A program made the position numbers and the translations under genes. Shown here one piece after another: positions 33,500 through 45,924 of a DNA stretch of 64,000 bases (position 1 is the stretch's first letter; each line of letters starts with the position of its first letter). Below the pieces are notes generated by a model that saw nothing but the letters and a program-made list of their open reading frames with translations, made no database searches and was not told where the DNA came from. The DNA is from Labyrinthula sp. Ha (taxonomy: Eukaryota > Sar > Bigyra > Labyrinthulida > Labyrinthulaceae), in assembly GCA_015227615.1 (NCBI GenBank), contig JAALGZ010000017.1, positions 672,668 to 736,667 on the forward strand, written 5' to 3'.

Positions 33500-36022
33500 T
33501 TAAGCTCTCTGTGATAGTCTTAATGTAGCCGTTAGCTCCTTTATACGTTGTTCCTGTGCTTGAATTAGGGAAATTAGCTGGGTTCTTTCTTTTTCCTCTT
33601 TCTTCTTCATCTGTTTCTTACCTAGATTCCCTCTGGGTTCAAAATTCATATCCGACATGCCAGAAAACTTCTTAATTGCTTCACGAATCTTGGAATTCTT
33701 TTCTTTCATGTCCTCAATTCTCCTCTTCAGCCGCCTTATTGAGTGCTTTTTCTTAGAGAGTTTCTGCTTCTGAAGCTGACAATAACTTTTTACCTTGGTT
33801 TCGATCTCTTGCGCTTCTTCATTTGACTCCTGTGGCAGGTTACTGACCATGTTTTCCTTCTGCAAATTTTGCTGCAGGCTCTTCGTGACCTTGACCATAT
33901 GTAAATCTGCATAGTTCTCTTGGCAGTCAAAACGGCAGAATCTTAGGTACTCAAGTTCCCACTCACAACTCTCAATCTTTTTTTTCATCTCACTTACTGA
34001 AGTTAAAACTTTTATTCTCTCCTCTGCTAACTTCTCTAGCTTTTCATTTTGAGCGATGATACTTTCCTTGGTGACAATGATCACATTTTCATCGTCATGT
34101 TTGGGCTTTTGACTTTGGCCTTCTCTTAGCCCAAGTAAAAGCTGTGGATTCCAGTCTAACTCACAAATATTTTTCATGATTTCATAGTAATCACAGATGA
34201 GTTTATTACATTTCAAGTCAAGTTCCTCTTCAGCTGCTTTTCCACTAGAACATTCAACTTCCACCTTGGCAATCTGATCTTTCAGCTTCGTTCTCTCCAG
34301 GTTGGTCGCACATGAACGAGATATAAAACTTGTTAAGATATGGGAAAAGGATTCTTCGTCAAAGTTTTCAATGGTTTCGGTTTCCTTCGCTAAGACCATG
34401 TTAAGGTGATCATCGCAAGCAGCTTCTGTCATTTTTGAAATCAGCAGACATATCCTTTTTATGCTATGCATATTTTTAAAGCCAAGCTGCTTAATTGCTT
34501 CCTTAAAAATACTTTCAGTCTCAAGGTAAACTTTCTCCTTAGTTTTAAGGGCATGCTTCAAACCCTCTAGCGTTGCCTTTTTTTCCAAGTTATCATTAAC
34601 CATTGCAATCCGTGAGTCATAATATGTCTTGTATTGTGCATAAATAGACATTAAATTAAGTTCTAGCAAATGGAATCGCATTATTCTTGCATGTATATCA
34701 TATTGAACAAACTCAACACTCCTCAACATCTCATATGCAGCGAACTTCTTTTCTAATAACGCTAGGAAAAGCGTTTTTTGTGTAGAAAGAATTTTCTTTT
34801 TTTCCTCTAACAATTTTGAGCATAGTGCCGCAAAGGCTTCCTCAACTGATTCTTCTTCCTTGATCTGGATAAGATCTTCCACTGATACAACTTCTTTCTC
34901 GCCTGATTGGTCTTCCATGCTTGTATCACCCATCATTCTATTCAAGGATTTAGCACCAAGACTATTCCTCTTTTCTTCCTCTTCGGTTATGCGCCTTCTT
35001 TTTTCTTCCTCAATAATTTTCTTTTCATCTTTGGTATAATATTTTTCTACGAATATTTCCTTTTGCAATAATTTGTCTACGCTCTCAGGTCTTTTCCATA
35101 CTTCACAGAAGCTAAAGTCTTCATTTGCATTTCTTTTCTCTATATCATTTGCGTTTAATGCTGCTTTAATTTCCACCTTCATTTTACTATTTAACTCTTC
35201 TCTAGAATGAAGTTCATCCAGAATGTTATCTAACTCCCTCAGCTTATCTTGGAGGTCATCCATTTTATGCGCGATCGTGTCTTGTTCATGATTATATGCC
35301 TCTAAGATCTCATAAAACTTCTCCTTGAGTACAAAGCGCCACAGGTTCCTTGAAACACGATTTTCTAGATTCAAGCCACTTCCCTTCCCAAAAATACTCT
35401 CCATCAACTTTTTGAAACTTTCAGCAACGTTTAGATGAGGACAACTAGCCACAGACACATCTTTCAATATTTGAGACAGCATAAAACTACCTTGGCTATT
35501 TTGCTTTTCATCTATTTTCTTCGTTCCTTCCTTCAATGAGGGCGTTTCAATGCATCTCTCATTAAGCTCAATCCAATTCAAACTTCTTGTAAACGAACTT
35601 TGACAAAGATTATCGATTACCGTTCTTGATGCCTGCATCAGACTATTATGCGGATCAGAGTAAGGCCTTTTAGCTGCATCTTTAGGAAGGCAGAAGTTGT
35701 CGATGACAGAAATCGGTACTTCATCTGTCAAGTCTAAATGGTCAGCAACAACTAACTGTTTCCGAACCATCAGCTCATCAACATAGCACCGCTTAAAATG
35801 TTCGTTAGCCTCATTTAACTCAGCAATTTCACATTCAATTTCTTTCTTTAATGCCTCCGTTTCTTCTATACCTTTTTGAACTCGCGCATTGTCCGTTTCA
35901 ATATCTATCACAAACTCTTCTTCTCCCAGTCTATTTGACTCTTCAAGACTCTGATTCTCTTTCTTAATTACCTCTAGCTTCTTTCTCAATTCATTTATCT
36001 CTTTTTCAACATTTTCAACCAT
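33500..36022 (-). CDS. Long coiled-coil protein
   Basis: The 840-residue protein starts at ATG 36022 and is dominated by Glu/Lys/Leu-rich heptad-like sequence. It begins with coiled coil at about 1-75. A less charged region follows at about 90-230 (containing SRNLWRFVLKEKFYEILEAY). Further coils run at about 240-290, 325-370, 385-500, 560-740 and 750-840. No enzymatic motif, zinc finger or transmembrane span was seen. Such proteins are often cytoskeletal, centrosomal or axonemal. The presence of an ADCY10-like cyclase would suit a ciliated cell, but that is circumstantial and I do not assign a family. It diverges from the carboxypeptidase gene with 349 bp between the start codons. Ends in TAA. 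Confidence 0.85.
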   Translation of the reverse strand: MVENVEKEINELRKKLEVIKKENQSLEESNRLGEEEFVIDIETDNARVQKGIEETEALKKEIECEIAELNEANEHFKRCYVDELMVRKQLVVADHLDLTDEVPISVIDNFCLPKDAAKRPYSDPHNSLMQASRTVIDNLCQSSFTRSLNWIELNERCIETPSLKEGTKKIDEKQNSQGSFMLSQILKDVSVASCPHLNVAESFKKLMESIFGKGSGLNLENRVSRNLWRFVLKEKFYEILEAYNHEQDTIAHKMDDLQDKLRELDNILDELHSREELNSKMKVEIKAALNANDIEKRNANEDFSFCEVWKRPESVDKLLQKEIFVEKYYTKDEKKIIEEEKRRRITEEEEKRNSLGAKSLNRMMGDTSMEDQSGEKEVVSVEDLIQIKEEESVEEAFAALCSKLLEEKKKILSTQKTLFLALLEKKFAAYEMLRSVEFVQYDIHARIMRFHLLELNLMSIYAQYKTYYDSRIAMVNDNLEKKATLEGLKHALKTKEKVYLETESIFKEAIKQLGFKNMHSIKRICLLISKMTEAACDDHLNMVLAKETETIENFDEESFSHILTSFISRSCATNLERTKLKDQIAKVEVECSSGKAAEEELDLKCNKLICDYYEIMKNICELDWNPQLLLGLREGQSQKPKHDDENVIIVTKESIIAQNEKLEKLAEERIKVLTSVSEMKKKIESCEWELEYLRFCRFDCQENYADLHMVKVTKSLQQNLQKENMVSNLPQESNEEAQEIETKVKSYCQLQKQKLSKKKHSIRRLKRRIEDMKEKNSKIREAIKKFSGMSDMNFEPRGNLGKKQMKKKEEKERTQLISLIQAQEQRIKELTATLRLSQRA

Positions 36023-36371
36023 TTCAAGCTAAACGGCTAGATATAAGGAAACATCCTTTTTGCTTTAACGGTTCAAACTTAGAATTCAGAACAAACAATT
36101 TCTTATTACGTTTTTCTATATGACGTGGCAGAATACAGTTGTGACGGGGGTGCTACTTTTCAGGGACATAATATATAAGAGTATCAACTTACCGATAGCA
36201 TAATAAGTGGAGGAACTTGGCTGGGTCTAACGTGATATACTAGTTGATACAGAAATTTTATGGGGCTGATACAAAAGAGTGCAACCAAGGAGTAAGTCAA
36301 GGGTTATATTAAACCCTTACACTTAGAAAAGCGCAAACAAATCAAAACTAAATTCAAAAAATAGAAAAAGA
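36023..36371. promoter_or_regulatory. Shared upstream region of divergent coiled-coil and carboxypeptidase genes
   Basis: A 349-bp head-to-head spacer. The half next to the carboxypeptidase (from 36301) is nearly identical to the flank of the second carboxypeptidase copy; the half next to the coiled-coil gene is not. This places the carboxypeptidase promoter elements mostly within the last 71 bp or upstream in unique sequence. Confidence 0.5.
36301..36371 (+). promoter_or_regulatory. Conserved carboxypeptidase leader with GGGTT/AACCC palindrome
   Basis: 71 bp before the ATG, conserved with copy 2 at 45925-45995 except for one base. It opens with GGGTTATATTAAACCC, an inverted repeat of GGGTT and AACCC around a 6-base centre. 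It continues with TACACTTAGAAAAGCGCAAA and ends in an A-rich run just before ATG. Conservation here may only reflect the conversion tract, so a regulatory role is inference. Confidence 0.4.
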
Positions 36372-37130
36372 ATGAAACTATTTGGACTTAGTACTTTGGT
36401 TTTGGCATATGCTCAAGGTTTTGAACATTTGGCAAAAAACGTTAGAAAGAATTTTGGAGATGACAAAGTAATTACTTTCACTCATGAAACATTGAAAGGA
36501 AACCCACAGATTGCAGAGTTGCTCTTGAAGCATGAAGCGGATCATTTTGGTTTAGATGAAGAGAAAGTACATTACAAAGTCTCCCAAATGACAGTCAACA
36601 GGTTAAATGAGATGTCTACTAAGAGTTTTGAGGACTCTACAGAAGATTGGATTGAACACTTTGAAAATAACTTTCGTGATGAAAATTTCATGTGTCGTGA
36701 TGGTGCTGCATGTGCTAAGAGAAGTGCTCAAGACTTTTACAGCAGTTACCAACCTCTAGATGCAGTTCATGCAAGAGTAACTGATCTTGCAGAGGCTTCA
36801 GAATTTGCAACCATCAGCTCCATTGGAAGCAGTTACGAAGGAAGAGATCAACTCACTGTAAACATTGGAAACTCTTCCAAACCTCTTGTGTTTTACTTTT
36901 GTAACATTCATGCGAGAGAATGGTTGACTCCAATGTTTTGTACTTACATGGTAGAAACTTTACTTGCTGATGGTGGACATCCACTACTAGATGACTTCTC
37001 ATTCACCATTCTTCCTAGTGCGAATCCTGATGGATACAGTTATACTTGGACAAACGATAATCTTTGGAGAAAAACTAGAAATGTTAATGCTGGATCAACC
37101 TGCAGGGGAACGGATCCAAACAGAAACTAC
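36301..37130 (+). repeat. Carboxypeptidase shared tract, copy 1
   Basis: 830 bp that match 45925-46754 with only about four differences and no gap. It begins exactly at GGGTTATATTAAACCC and ends inside the coding region after the codons for DPNRNY. The flanks on both sides are unrelated (upstream) or far more diverged (downstream). Confidence 0.95.
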
Positions 37131-37790
37131 GGTGTAAACCATTGTGGATCAGGCTCATCTACAAATCCCTGTTCCGAGACGTACTGTGGAACTGCACCTT
37201 TGGATCAAGCAGAGACTGCGAACATTGCGGCATTCGTAGAAGCAAATAATGATAGGTTAATTTCTGTTATGGATGTTCACTCTTACTCTTACATGTGGAT
37301 GTACGCGTACGGCTACACCACAGCATCTCCTCCTGCTGGAGATGTGGAGGTGATGGATGCATGTACAGTAGCAGCTGTAGATGCAATCCAGGATGTTTCT
37401 GGAAGAAGATGGGCTTACGGGGGAATTGCAGAGACAATTTATGTAGCGTCGGGTAACAGTGTAGACTGGTTCTATGCTGATCAAGACATTTTACACAGTT
37501 ACACTGTGGAATTAAGAGGCACCAGTTTTCAACCAAGTGCAACAAACATTGTGCCGAGTAATGAAGAGATGTTTGCAGGGTTTGTGGCTAACATGGAGTG
37601 CATTGCTGCAGGTGGGGAAGTTGAGGAAGAGTACGAGGCGGGAGAAGATGAGGAAGAAACCTGCGTGGATCAAGTACCTAGTGGAGTCACCATCTTTGGA
37701 ATTCCATACGAATGTGTTGATCTTGGATTCTGGTGCTCTTTTGATTCAAGTGTGCGCGATGCATGTCCAGCAACATGCGGATTGTGCTAA
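36372..37790 (+). CDS. Secreted M14 metallocarboxypeptidase with ShK-like domain, copy 1
   Basis: Predicted zinc carboxypeptidase (M14A) that removes C-terminal residues from peptides, made as a secreted zymogen. The 472 residues comprise a signal peptide (about 1-16, MKLFGLSTLVLAYAQG), a pro-region (about 17-115) and the catalytic domain (about 125-412). Zinc ligands H180, E183 and H303 (HAREW, MDVHSY), Arg233/Arg236, Asn250-Arg251 (DPNRNY), Tyr357 and the catalytic E380 (YTVELRG) are all present. The residue equivalent to 255 is Val364, which suggests A-type preference for hydrophobic C-terminal residues. An acidic linker follows (416-429). The C-terminal domain at 431-472 has six Cys in ShK-like spacing and is a likely anchoring or binding module. 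Divergent from the coiled-coil gene. Ends in TAA. Confidence 0.95.
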   Translation: MKLFGLSTLVLAYAQGFEHLAKNVRKNFGDDKVITFTHETLKGNPQIAELLLKHEADHFGLDEEKVHYKVSQMTVNRLNEMSTKSFEDSTEDWIEHFENNFRDENFMCRDGAACAKRSAQDFYSSYQPLDAVHARVTDLAEASEFATISSIGSSYEGRDQLTVNIGNSSKPLVFYFCNIHAREWLTPMFCTYMVETLLADGGHPLLDDFSFTILPSANPDGYSYTWTNDNLWRKTRNVNAGSTCRGTDPNRNYGVNHCGSGSSTNPCSETYCGTAPLDQAETANIAAFVEANNDRLISVMDVHSYSYMWMYAYGYTTASPPAGDVEVMDACTVAAVDAIQDVSGRRWAYGGIAETIYVASGNSVDWFYADQDILHSYTVELRGTSFQPSATNIVPSNEEMFAGFVANMECIAAGGEVEEEYEAGEDEEETCVDQVPSGVTIFGIPYECVDLGFWCSFDSSVRDACPATCGLC

Positions 37791-40700
37791 AGAGGGTTGT
37801 TTAAAGGTTAAAGTCTGATCTCTACTGTTAGTTTCGTAGTCTTAAATAGTTTCATTCGTTAATTGAGCGCTTTTCTTCTACTCTGAAAGTATTGAGGGAA
37901 AAGTATGCAGATTGTGTGAAATGTATCTTGGAGATCACGGCTCCACAGGTATACTTTAATTTCTGTGACTAATTTTGGAGCATCTTTCCATTGGTTCAGT
38001 GGTAGTATAAAAATAGATTTAGCTAATGTAGAAGGTTTTCTTGGGTCATAGGTAGAGATGTACTTGGTCTAGAATGAGTAGTTACTACAGCCTCTAAGAG
38101 GAAACTCAATAAATATGATAGGAAGGAATAAAACTCTCGATCAAGCATTCAATTTGTATAATCTTGTGCATTTGACATCAGGAGGAACTTTCTTAAGAAG
38201 GTCTCACCTGCCAGCATAGGTATACCATCGCCTAATAGGGAAGCAAAGCAGCTAGTAAAGTGAGTTAACCGGGGAAATTCTTGTGCTGATTAATGTAACA
38301 ATTCCTGCAAAAAGTATGAACATCGCCAACTCGATGATTTAATAATGTCTTTCATTACCTCGGCAAATTCCCAACAAGAATGGATGTCAACAAATGAAAA
38401 CTATTTTTTTGATTTCATCCTGTTACAATGACTTTATGGCATAGTTTCGACGACATGAGTATTCATTTGTTGTGAGTATCAGCAAACAGCGAGCTTTGGG
38501 TGATATATATATATAAAGGAGAAAAAACTGTAAGCAACCCAAACATAAAAGTACCTTAGCATTGTCAAGTAAGGGAACCAAAGCAAAATAACAAATTTAA
38601 TAGAAATATTTCAACTGCATGAAGTAAATTTAGCCAGCCAAAAACTATATACCATTATATCGAGATTCAACAGAGGAAAGGATATGTCTCACTCAGAAAA
38701 TTCTTGGATATAAAAAAATATATGGACGTTTCGCAGGGTTTGGTGATGATATAGAGAACTTTGTAGGTCGATGGATGAACCTTGTACTTGGTTTCTACAT
38801 GCAATGCTCAATAATAAAGAAAATTGCAGCAGGTTATAAACCTAGTCTCATACTTCTGAGAGACTAAAGTATGAAATTGGCCATTATTTCTATGAAGTAT
38901 TCTACACAAGCAAGCCCTCATCTCCCATATGACTGTTTTGTAAAAGAAAGTATAAGTTTTGTATTTTTATATTCTCGTTATTTTGGCCTGCCTTGTAGAG
39001 ACAATGCAACCAAGCTAACTCTATGACCTGTACTACCAATATATATAGCGCTACTTAGTAAAACTTATGAAACTTCTAAGGCGGTCCCTATATAAAACGT
39101 GTATCTAACTACAAAATTGTATCCACAAAACAATAATCTCCAACTAAAATCTTTAAGGAAGTTATACCCGGAAGAAATAGGATTATAGATACTTTATCTT
39201 CAGATGTTTTAGCTTAATCACGAACATTGCAGGATGTCAATCTATTGATCAAGTTGCATTTGGTTGTGGGATGTAGAAGGTCTAACTAATATATTTGCCT
39301 CCCAAGCTGAACGAAGTGAGATGAAAACAAGCGTCTTCAAAAATATTTCAGATTATCATATGTTTACCAATAAGAATGAGCTTTTGAAGAGGTTTTTCTT
39401 AACGAATTTTATGGTAACCCAAGTCATATATTTTTTTTGACGGTTCGTATAAGGATGTAGCATATTTCTAAATACGAAGAGATATTTGAAGTGATTAATG
39501 ACGATAGTAAATATACGGATCTTAGATTCATTGAAACAGAGGAGTATTATTGATGACTACAGTGTTATTTATCAAAGAGCTATCCTATAAACAAAGCAAC
39601 TTAATATTGCAAAGCATGAAGTTGGGCAATTTTACAGTGTTCTGGTACCATATTTAATAAGCTTAAAGAAGCTCGATTACCTTCATACCAGAACACGCGG
39701 AGCATATTTTCATAAATTAGATTCAGTGAGTCATTAACTTGGGAAGTATGATATGCATGTGCTGAATGATATCTCCTAGGAGGGAAATTCATAGAAAAAG
39801 CATAGACTAAAAAGTATCAACCATAATCCGGATACTAAGAATGATGAAGGCCACGGTGCATCAACTAAGAGTATGCAAATGGAAAAACTCTTGGTGCAAA
39901 TAGATCAATTGAAAACTTTTATTCTTTTAGTATATGGATCGCTACTAGGACTAAATTCTTAATTCACCAGATAATTCGCCTAAAACTCTGTGAATTTTGG
40001 TGAGCACCTTTGGATTGAATAATTATATCAACATAAAGTCTATGTAAACTAAGTTTTATATACGAGTGGCTGAGGCATTCTTGAAAATATTTTTGCCAAA
40101 GCTTATCCTACCACAGATGCATTGAATTGTGGAATTAACTCCTATTTTGTAGAAAATATGAAAGAAGAGCTTAACTTACAAATCTTATTGTCATTGACAT
40201 AAGTTGCGGGATCATTATATGACAGAATTAGTTCTAGTCAATATACTTAACCAGTTTCTACTGTAGAATAAACTAAAACTTGAAAGCGTTTTGCCGCTAT
40301 CTTTGAGAAAGATGTTAATAAATACTCAAAAATTGGAAAAATGTCTAGAATGTAAGAGTGAAGGAGCTACTAATAAGAAACATAAGAAAACTCTAATACT
40401 TTTTATTTAAGATAGCTATGCTATAGCAAGAATTCTGGTACTTGTAAGGTTGCATAGAAAAACGCATATCTTCAAATACATTCATAAACTCGAAGGTGCA
40501 AAACTATTATCAAGTTCATAATTTGAAAAAACTTTAAATAAAGCTTATGCAAGCAATCTGTTGCATTATCAAGTAATAGGAAAAGCTAGTTCTCATGTTC
40601 GAGTTGACAAATATAATAATTCTGAGACAGTTGAAGAGGCAATTACAGATTGAAGTTCGAGGCCAATTTTTGTATAATTTCAGAATGTGCTAAAAACCAG

Positions 40701-43700
40701 TTAAGAAAACTTTTAATTTGTTTCAACCAAACCCTTTGATACTTGCATCAGAGAGAGAGAGTTTTCATATATAAAATGCAAAGTTTATTTATGCCTCTAA
40801 AACTAAAACTATCTCATTTCTTACTTCATGAATATCTACCATCATATTCCTAAGATTCTAGTTGATTCTTAGGGCTAAAATCTCTTTAAGAATAGAATTT
40901 GATCCTATATCCATTGCGAAGTCTTTACATTTTCTAGGATACTATAGACAGAGTTGTATTGAATAGGAGTAAAGCCAAACTATATTTTAGATTCCAAAGA
41001 AATTGCTCAACACGATTTCTTGTAGCTTCGACTCCTTGGTAATTGCCAATATAATAACCAGAAATATAGCGCCAAAAAATATTATTGGAAGAAGCAAACA
41101 TGTATTGTTAGAACACCGACAATGTACAAGGATTTTACTAGTTACAAGAAGAAAACCAAATTAGGAAGTACTCTATAGGAAAAAATGACAGGAATGTAGA
41201 AAGCAATTTTCATCCTACCTTTTAGTATTTTTCTCTTTTACGGATATCATAATGTTGATTTCGGTGACAACGCTACTGTGTGATGATGGGTTATGTGATG
41301 GCATCGTGTACAGAATGTTGTTCAAAATCCTTGAGTAGGAAAAAAATCAAGGTTGACATCATATTACCGTCTATTTTTTGCATGAAAAACAATATAAAAA
41401 ATTGATAAATCTTACGTGATAATTTGATGGATTGCTGTTGAGTATATGAGTTACATTCTTATATCTCCAGAATGCCAATAATCAATAATTGTTGCTAGGT
41501 TTTTTTTATCGACATGACATTATTGAAATTACTGTTTATTGCTTATCAGCAACTTGATAGTGATCTGTCTGTAATTGAGTAAAGCTAGTCTTTAGTGTGG
41601 CAAATATTCTTTCATTTTTTATAATTATTAAAAAGTAAATTATGTTGAATTGGCAATAAAAATAGTAGTTCATTTATTACGCGTACGATGCTTTTCAGAA
41701 TGGCTAGAAAAGGCATATATTCTATACTAGCAAAGAAGAATCTCCTACAACGAGAGTAAAATTAGAAGCCATGACATAAATTTCTTGTATCTACCCTTTC
41801 GCTTTTATCTACGGGATATCTCATACCTGATTCATCATAGGTCCATTCCTATATATATATGTATATATATTCATATGTCATCAGCAAATCCACTAAATGT
41901 TAAGTTTTCTAATTTTCTTCAGTCAAGAAAAAAAAATCTTTCTCTCTTTAATAATAGCAAACAATCATAAAGGATTTTAACAGTAATATCTATGACATAA
42001 TAAGTAAAATTCCTCAGATAACAATTCTCATTAGGAGAACCAAAGAAAAGCGAAGACTTCAGGTATATTTTCTGTTTTCATAACTCAATTTGTTTGAAGA
42101 TAATTAATTCTTAGTATTCCTCTATTAATATTTTTATAGTATTTAGCACTTTAATTCTAGCACTTCATTTGACGGTGAGGGACTTGAAGGTAAAATTAAG
42201 AGTCTCACATAGATGCTGCAAAATCTAACGCATTTTAGAGAATATATCGCAAAAGAAGACCTAGAATATATATGATTTCCTTTTAAAGTGCTACCATATT
42301 AAAATAATATCATTTAGTATGTTAATTGCCAAGGTTCTGTTTTCTTCTCTGTAATGAATGTGATATAAGCTTCATTTCTACTTTGAAGACAATTCTTCTT
42401 CATTTACTATCATAAATTTGTCCATGAATCAGCAAGACACATCCTTATTAATTAATTAACAACCTTTATATATTCTCATGTATTTGCTAGTTGCTAATGC
42501 AAGCTTAAGAGGTTGTGTAGCGTAGACAAATGTGTCCCTTTTGTTACTTATATAAGAAGTAATCGGTATCTGGCGACAACAAACTTTTAGTATTGGGTAA
42601 TCTGACTTAGGAAGTAGCAATTTTCCACTATGGTTTAGTGCAAGGCAAAACCATATATATATTACGGAATATATTGTTTTTATATGTACTAGATTATTCA
42701 ATAATAAAAAAATAAATTTGTGGTCTCATTCTAATCTCATCCTTAAACTTCAATAAGTATTGAATATTAGAAATGTAATTAATCTGTGTTAAAATTCGTA
42801 GATATCCTGGCATTCAAAGTATGTTTAATAAAAATTTGGGTATGTTAAAATCTTTCTTCTGAAATGTTTCTACCAACATGATGTATTGTGTCTAGACTGG
42901 CTTGTGATTCTAGTATACGCTCAAAGAAAAAATAATATCGTTCATAATTTCATTTTTTATGCGAAGAATTAAATAGCTCCAGTGATATTAAGAAGTAACA
43001 GAAGGTTAGATTTGTGACATTTTCCAATAAAAAGTTTTAAATTTAAAGAATATGAGTTTAGTTGAGCTATAGTTTGCACTCTGGAACTTAAGATATCGGT
43101 CAATGAACGTATGCAGGGGAACTATTTATCCGAACGTAGGCAAATGGAGGTTAAATCTTAACATAACGTTAGTTTTACTAAATATTTTTACATGGTAATA
43201 AATTTATTCGCATTCTACTTGTTGTGTCTTATTATTGGATAAAATTTTCTTAAATTATTTTACTGGGAATTATAGAATCCATCCTAATTACAGGAGGTTG
43301 AGCCATGATTTTGTAGGTGGTGTAAAAATCAAATACTTAAATAAGCTCTATGTTATATTTAATATCATATCCATAAATCTAAAACATATACCAACTTTGC
43401 ACTTGTAATAGATAGCTTCACGTTGCTTATATATGTAATACTGTTCGTGTGTAAAGAATCACAGCAATGTTGCTGTTAGTGGATTCCTATATTTTCAGCA
43501 ATATTATTTTCAAATGAAGATTATGTCCTTACAAGTAAGGTTAAAAAACATACCAAATTATATCTTGCTAAACTTTGTAACACGTAATTCGAAACCTTTA
43601 AGCCATGTCGCTTTGCTAGAACTAATAATTAATTTACGGTTAAAAAGCTTCTCTATGTCTTCTATAGAATGCGATTCCGCTGGTAGAAATAAGATCCACT

Positions 43701-45924
43701 ATAATTCAGTTGTAGAATACATTTTCGTTTTCAATTTTCTTCAAATTTTACAGCTATTAAACGACGGGTGTGTTTGGCTAGCATAACTTAATTAGAATCT
43801 CATGCTGGGCAATCAAAACTTGGACCACCACCTATGTAAAATTAATCTATTGTATGATGATAAGCTCGTGAAACATCTAGTTTATTCTGACTTATACTTT
43901 CTTAGTTCGTTAATTAACATGGCCTAAACCTAAAAGCAATTTATTATTTTTGTACAAGTATTATTATTTAATTAAGATTTCAAGTCACTTACTACTACTT
44001 TTTATATTTTTAGGTGCTTAGGTTTAAACCGGATTCTTATTTCGCTCCAAATTTCTATAAATTCATTGAATTTAAGGAAAGGGGCTAATTAATAGCAGTA
44101 CTATGTATTAGAGAAATGCTCAATGTAATCGTCGGTATTATAACTACTTAACTATCTGTTGATATCCTAAATAAAAATATTACATATTAAGAGGATGCTC
44201 TAGTGACCTCTCATACAAACCACACAAACCCATCACTTGTATAAGGCGACACCAAATATTTATAATAAAATATTTTTTTCTCTGTTGATTTTCTTTTTTC
44301 CAAAAAAATTAACCTATGCCTACGCTAAGGCTATGCTACTTGAAAAAATTTAATGGATGTGTTTTAATGTTAAGCACTTGTAATATAAAAACCATAGCAT
44401 AATAACTGATAATTCTTCAAGATGTCTTAGATAAAGAAAACAGCTACAAGTTGTTTTCATAATTAATACACACCACAAGAAAATAATTAAACATTTAAAT
44501 TTCCAACCAATTAAGAGTATATTTATTAAACATTGTGAAAATTGAGTTGTTTCTTAATCTGATATTATCTACTTAATAATTTCTGCGAAACAGTTACTTG
44601 CTGAAATAAATAAAGTGATTTGCAGTATCATAATTAATTACATTATGGCACTCTTACCGTTTTGTCAATGGATGTGAATATAATGAAATCTGTGAATATA
44701 TTACAAAATGTAGAGGTAAAAAAAAACATCCAAATTCAATGTTATTCTCATTAAAGAAGGTTAGAAACAGAATACTAAGAACTAATGTACTCAAAATTAC
44801 AATTTATGTAGGTCATGAATTGTTGATGCTACCTACTATTGAGAACATATTGTTCCGTTTGATTATATCATTTCCCCTAATCATAATAAAATATTGCTTT
44901 GCGACAGATACCCCCTCAGCTCTAATACAACCTAAAACCCATTAAGTATAAATTGAAGGTACTAGTATTGTATGGCTTCTGGGACTCATTCAAATTTTTA
45001 ACTGTTATTATGTATTCGTGATGGAGTAAGAGTTACTATTTGTGTGAAATTGTTAGCCATATCATTTTGAGAACAATAGCAGAGATTCAATATAATTTAA
45101 TGCTATATATTAGGACATAGTGACAATAGCTAAGATTAAGTAATTATTACCCTGCGTACATATTTTGTGTCCCATCTCCTACTAGAGTACAAATAAGCGC
45201 GTACCTAAACCCTGTACCGTACTCCAATGGATTGGCTCTTTCTATAAGAAGGCTTCGACTTATATAGATGATTTTGGGGATATCAAATTGTTGTGTCACA
45301 TCTATTAAATATAGTGTGAAAACTTCACTATAAGGAAAGTCAATCCCAAAAATATAGTTGTAATAATGACCTGTAGAAGTTATTCCCTAAGGCGGTCAAG
45401 AGCTACAACTATATTTAAAAAGAGACCCACACCAATAACCCTTCTCTAATGCTGAAAATCCTCTTTCTATATTGCGAAATATTTTTTTCCTCATGAAACT
45501 CTGAGAATTTGAATAAAGATTGGCGTACTAATATAACTGGTTCCCTCGCTACATAATACCAATTCTTTGAATTGCTCGATGAATAAATGCAAAAAGAGTT
45601 TCATAGAGTTTCATAGAAGACAATATCTACGATAGATATTGTTTTCTTCGAGATATAATTTGTTTTTGTAGAATACTTGTAAGATCTTTATATACTATTC
45701 TACTAGTATAATAAATAATATAGAAAATAAAATTCTGCTTAGAAAATAGAATTGTATTATTTATTAATTACAGGAATAGTAAATAAAATAATTATACATG
45801 GAATAAATAGTATCAACATACCGGAAACAATTCAGCACCCATTAATGTACTATCCCAAACGTTATGAACTAGCAAATACTGGAAAGGAGTAATTGGAGAT
45901 ACAAGAGAATAAGAGAAACAGGTA
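37791..45924. other. 8.1-kb gene desert between the two carboxypeptidases
   Basis: No supported gene. A plus-strand trace near 40908-40960 faintly recalls a Ty3-like fossil, and a minus-strand FADDI near 41874-41888 stands alone. AT dinucleotide runs occur at about 38504-38515 and 41852-41871. A hairpin at 45616-45649 is listed separately. The two carboxypeptidases are direct repeats, so the desert is flanked by homologous sequence. Confidence 0.5.
45616..45649. repeat. Hairpin-forming inverted repeat
   Basis: ACAATATCTA and its exact complement TAGATATTGT flank a three-base loop (CGA), and the stem extends outward through GAAG and CTTC with a small mismatch. It lies about 275 bp upstream of the second carboxypeptidase tract. 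Function unknown; AT-rich hairpins arise by chance at this scale. Confidence 0.5.

Noticed and set aside
37257-37545. Two overlapping antisense open frames inside carboxypeptidase copy 1
   Set aside because: Shadows of the less AT-rich 3' half of the gene; Cys/His-rich only because of the codons on the other strand.
41874-41888. FADDI on the minus strand, like a LINE RT motif C
   Set aside because: It is followed at once by a stop and an AT dinucleotide run, and no further RT motifs were found in order around it (only a vague LLPKSDYP upstream at about 42.6 kb).
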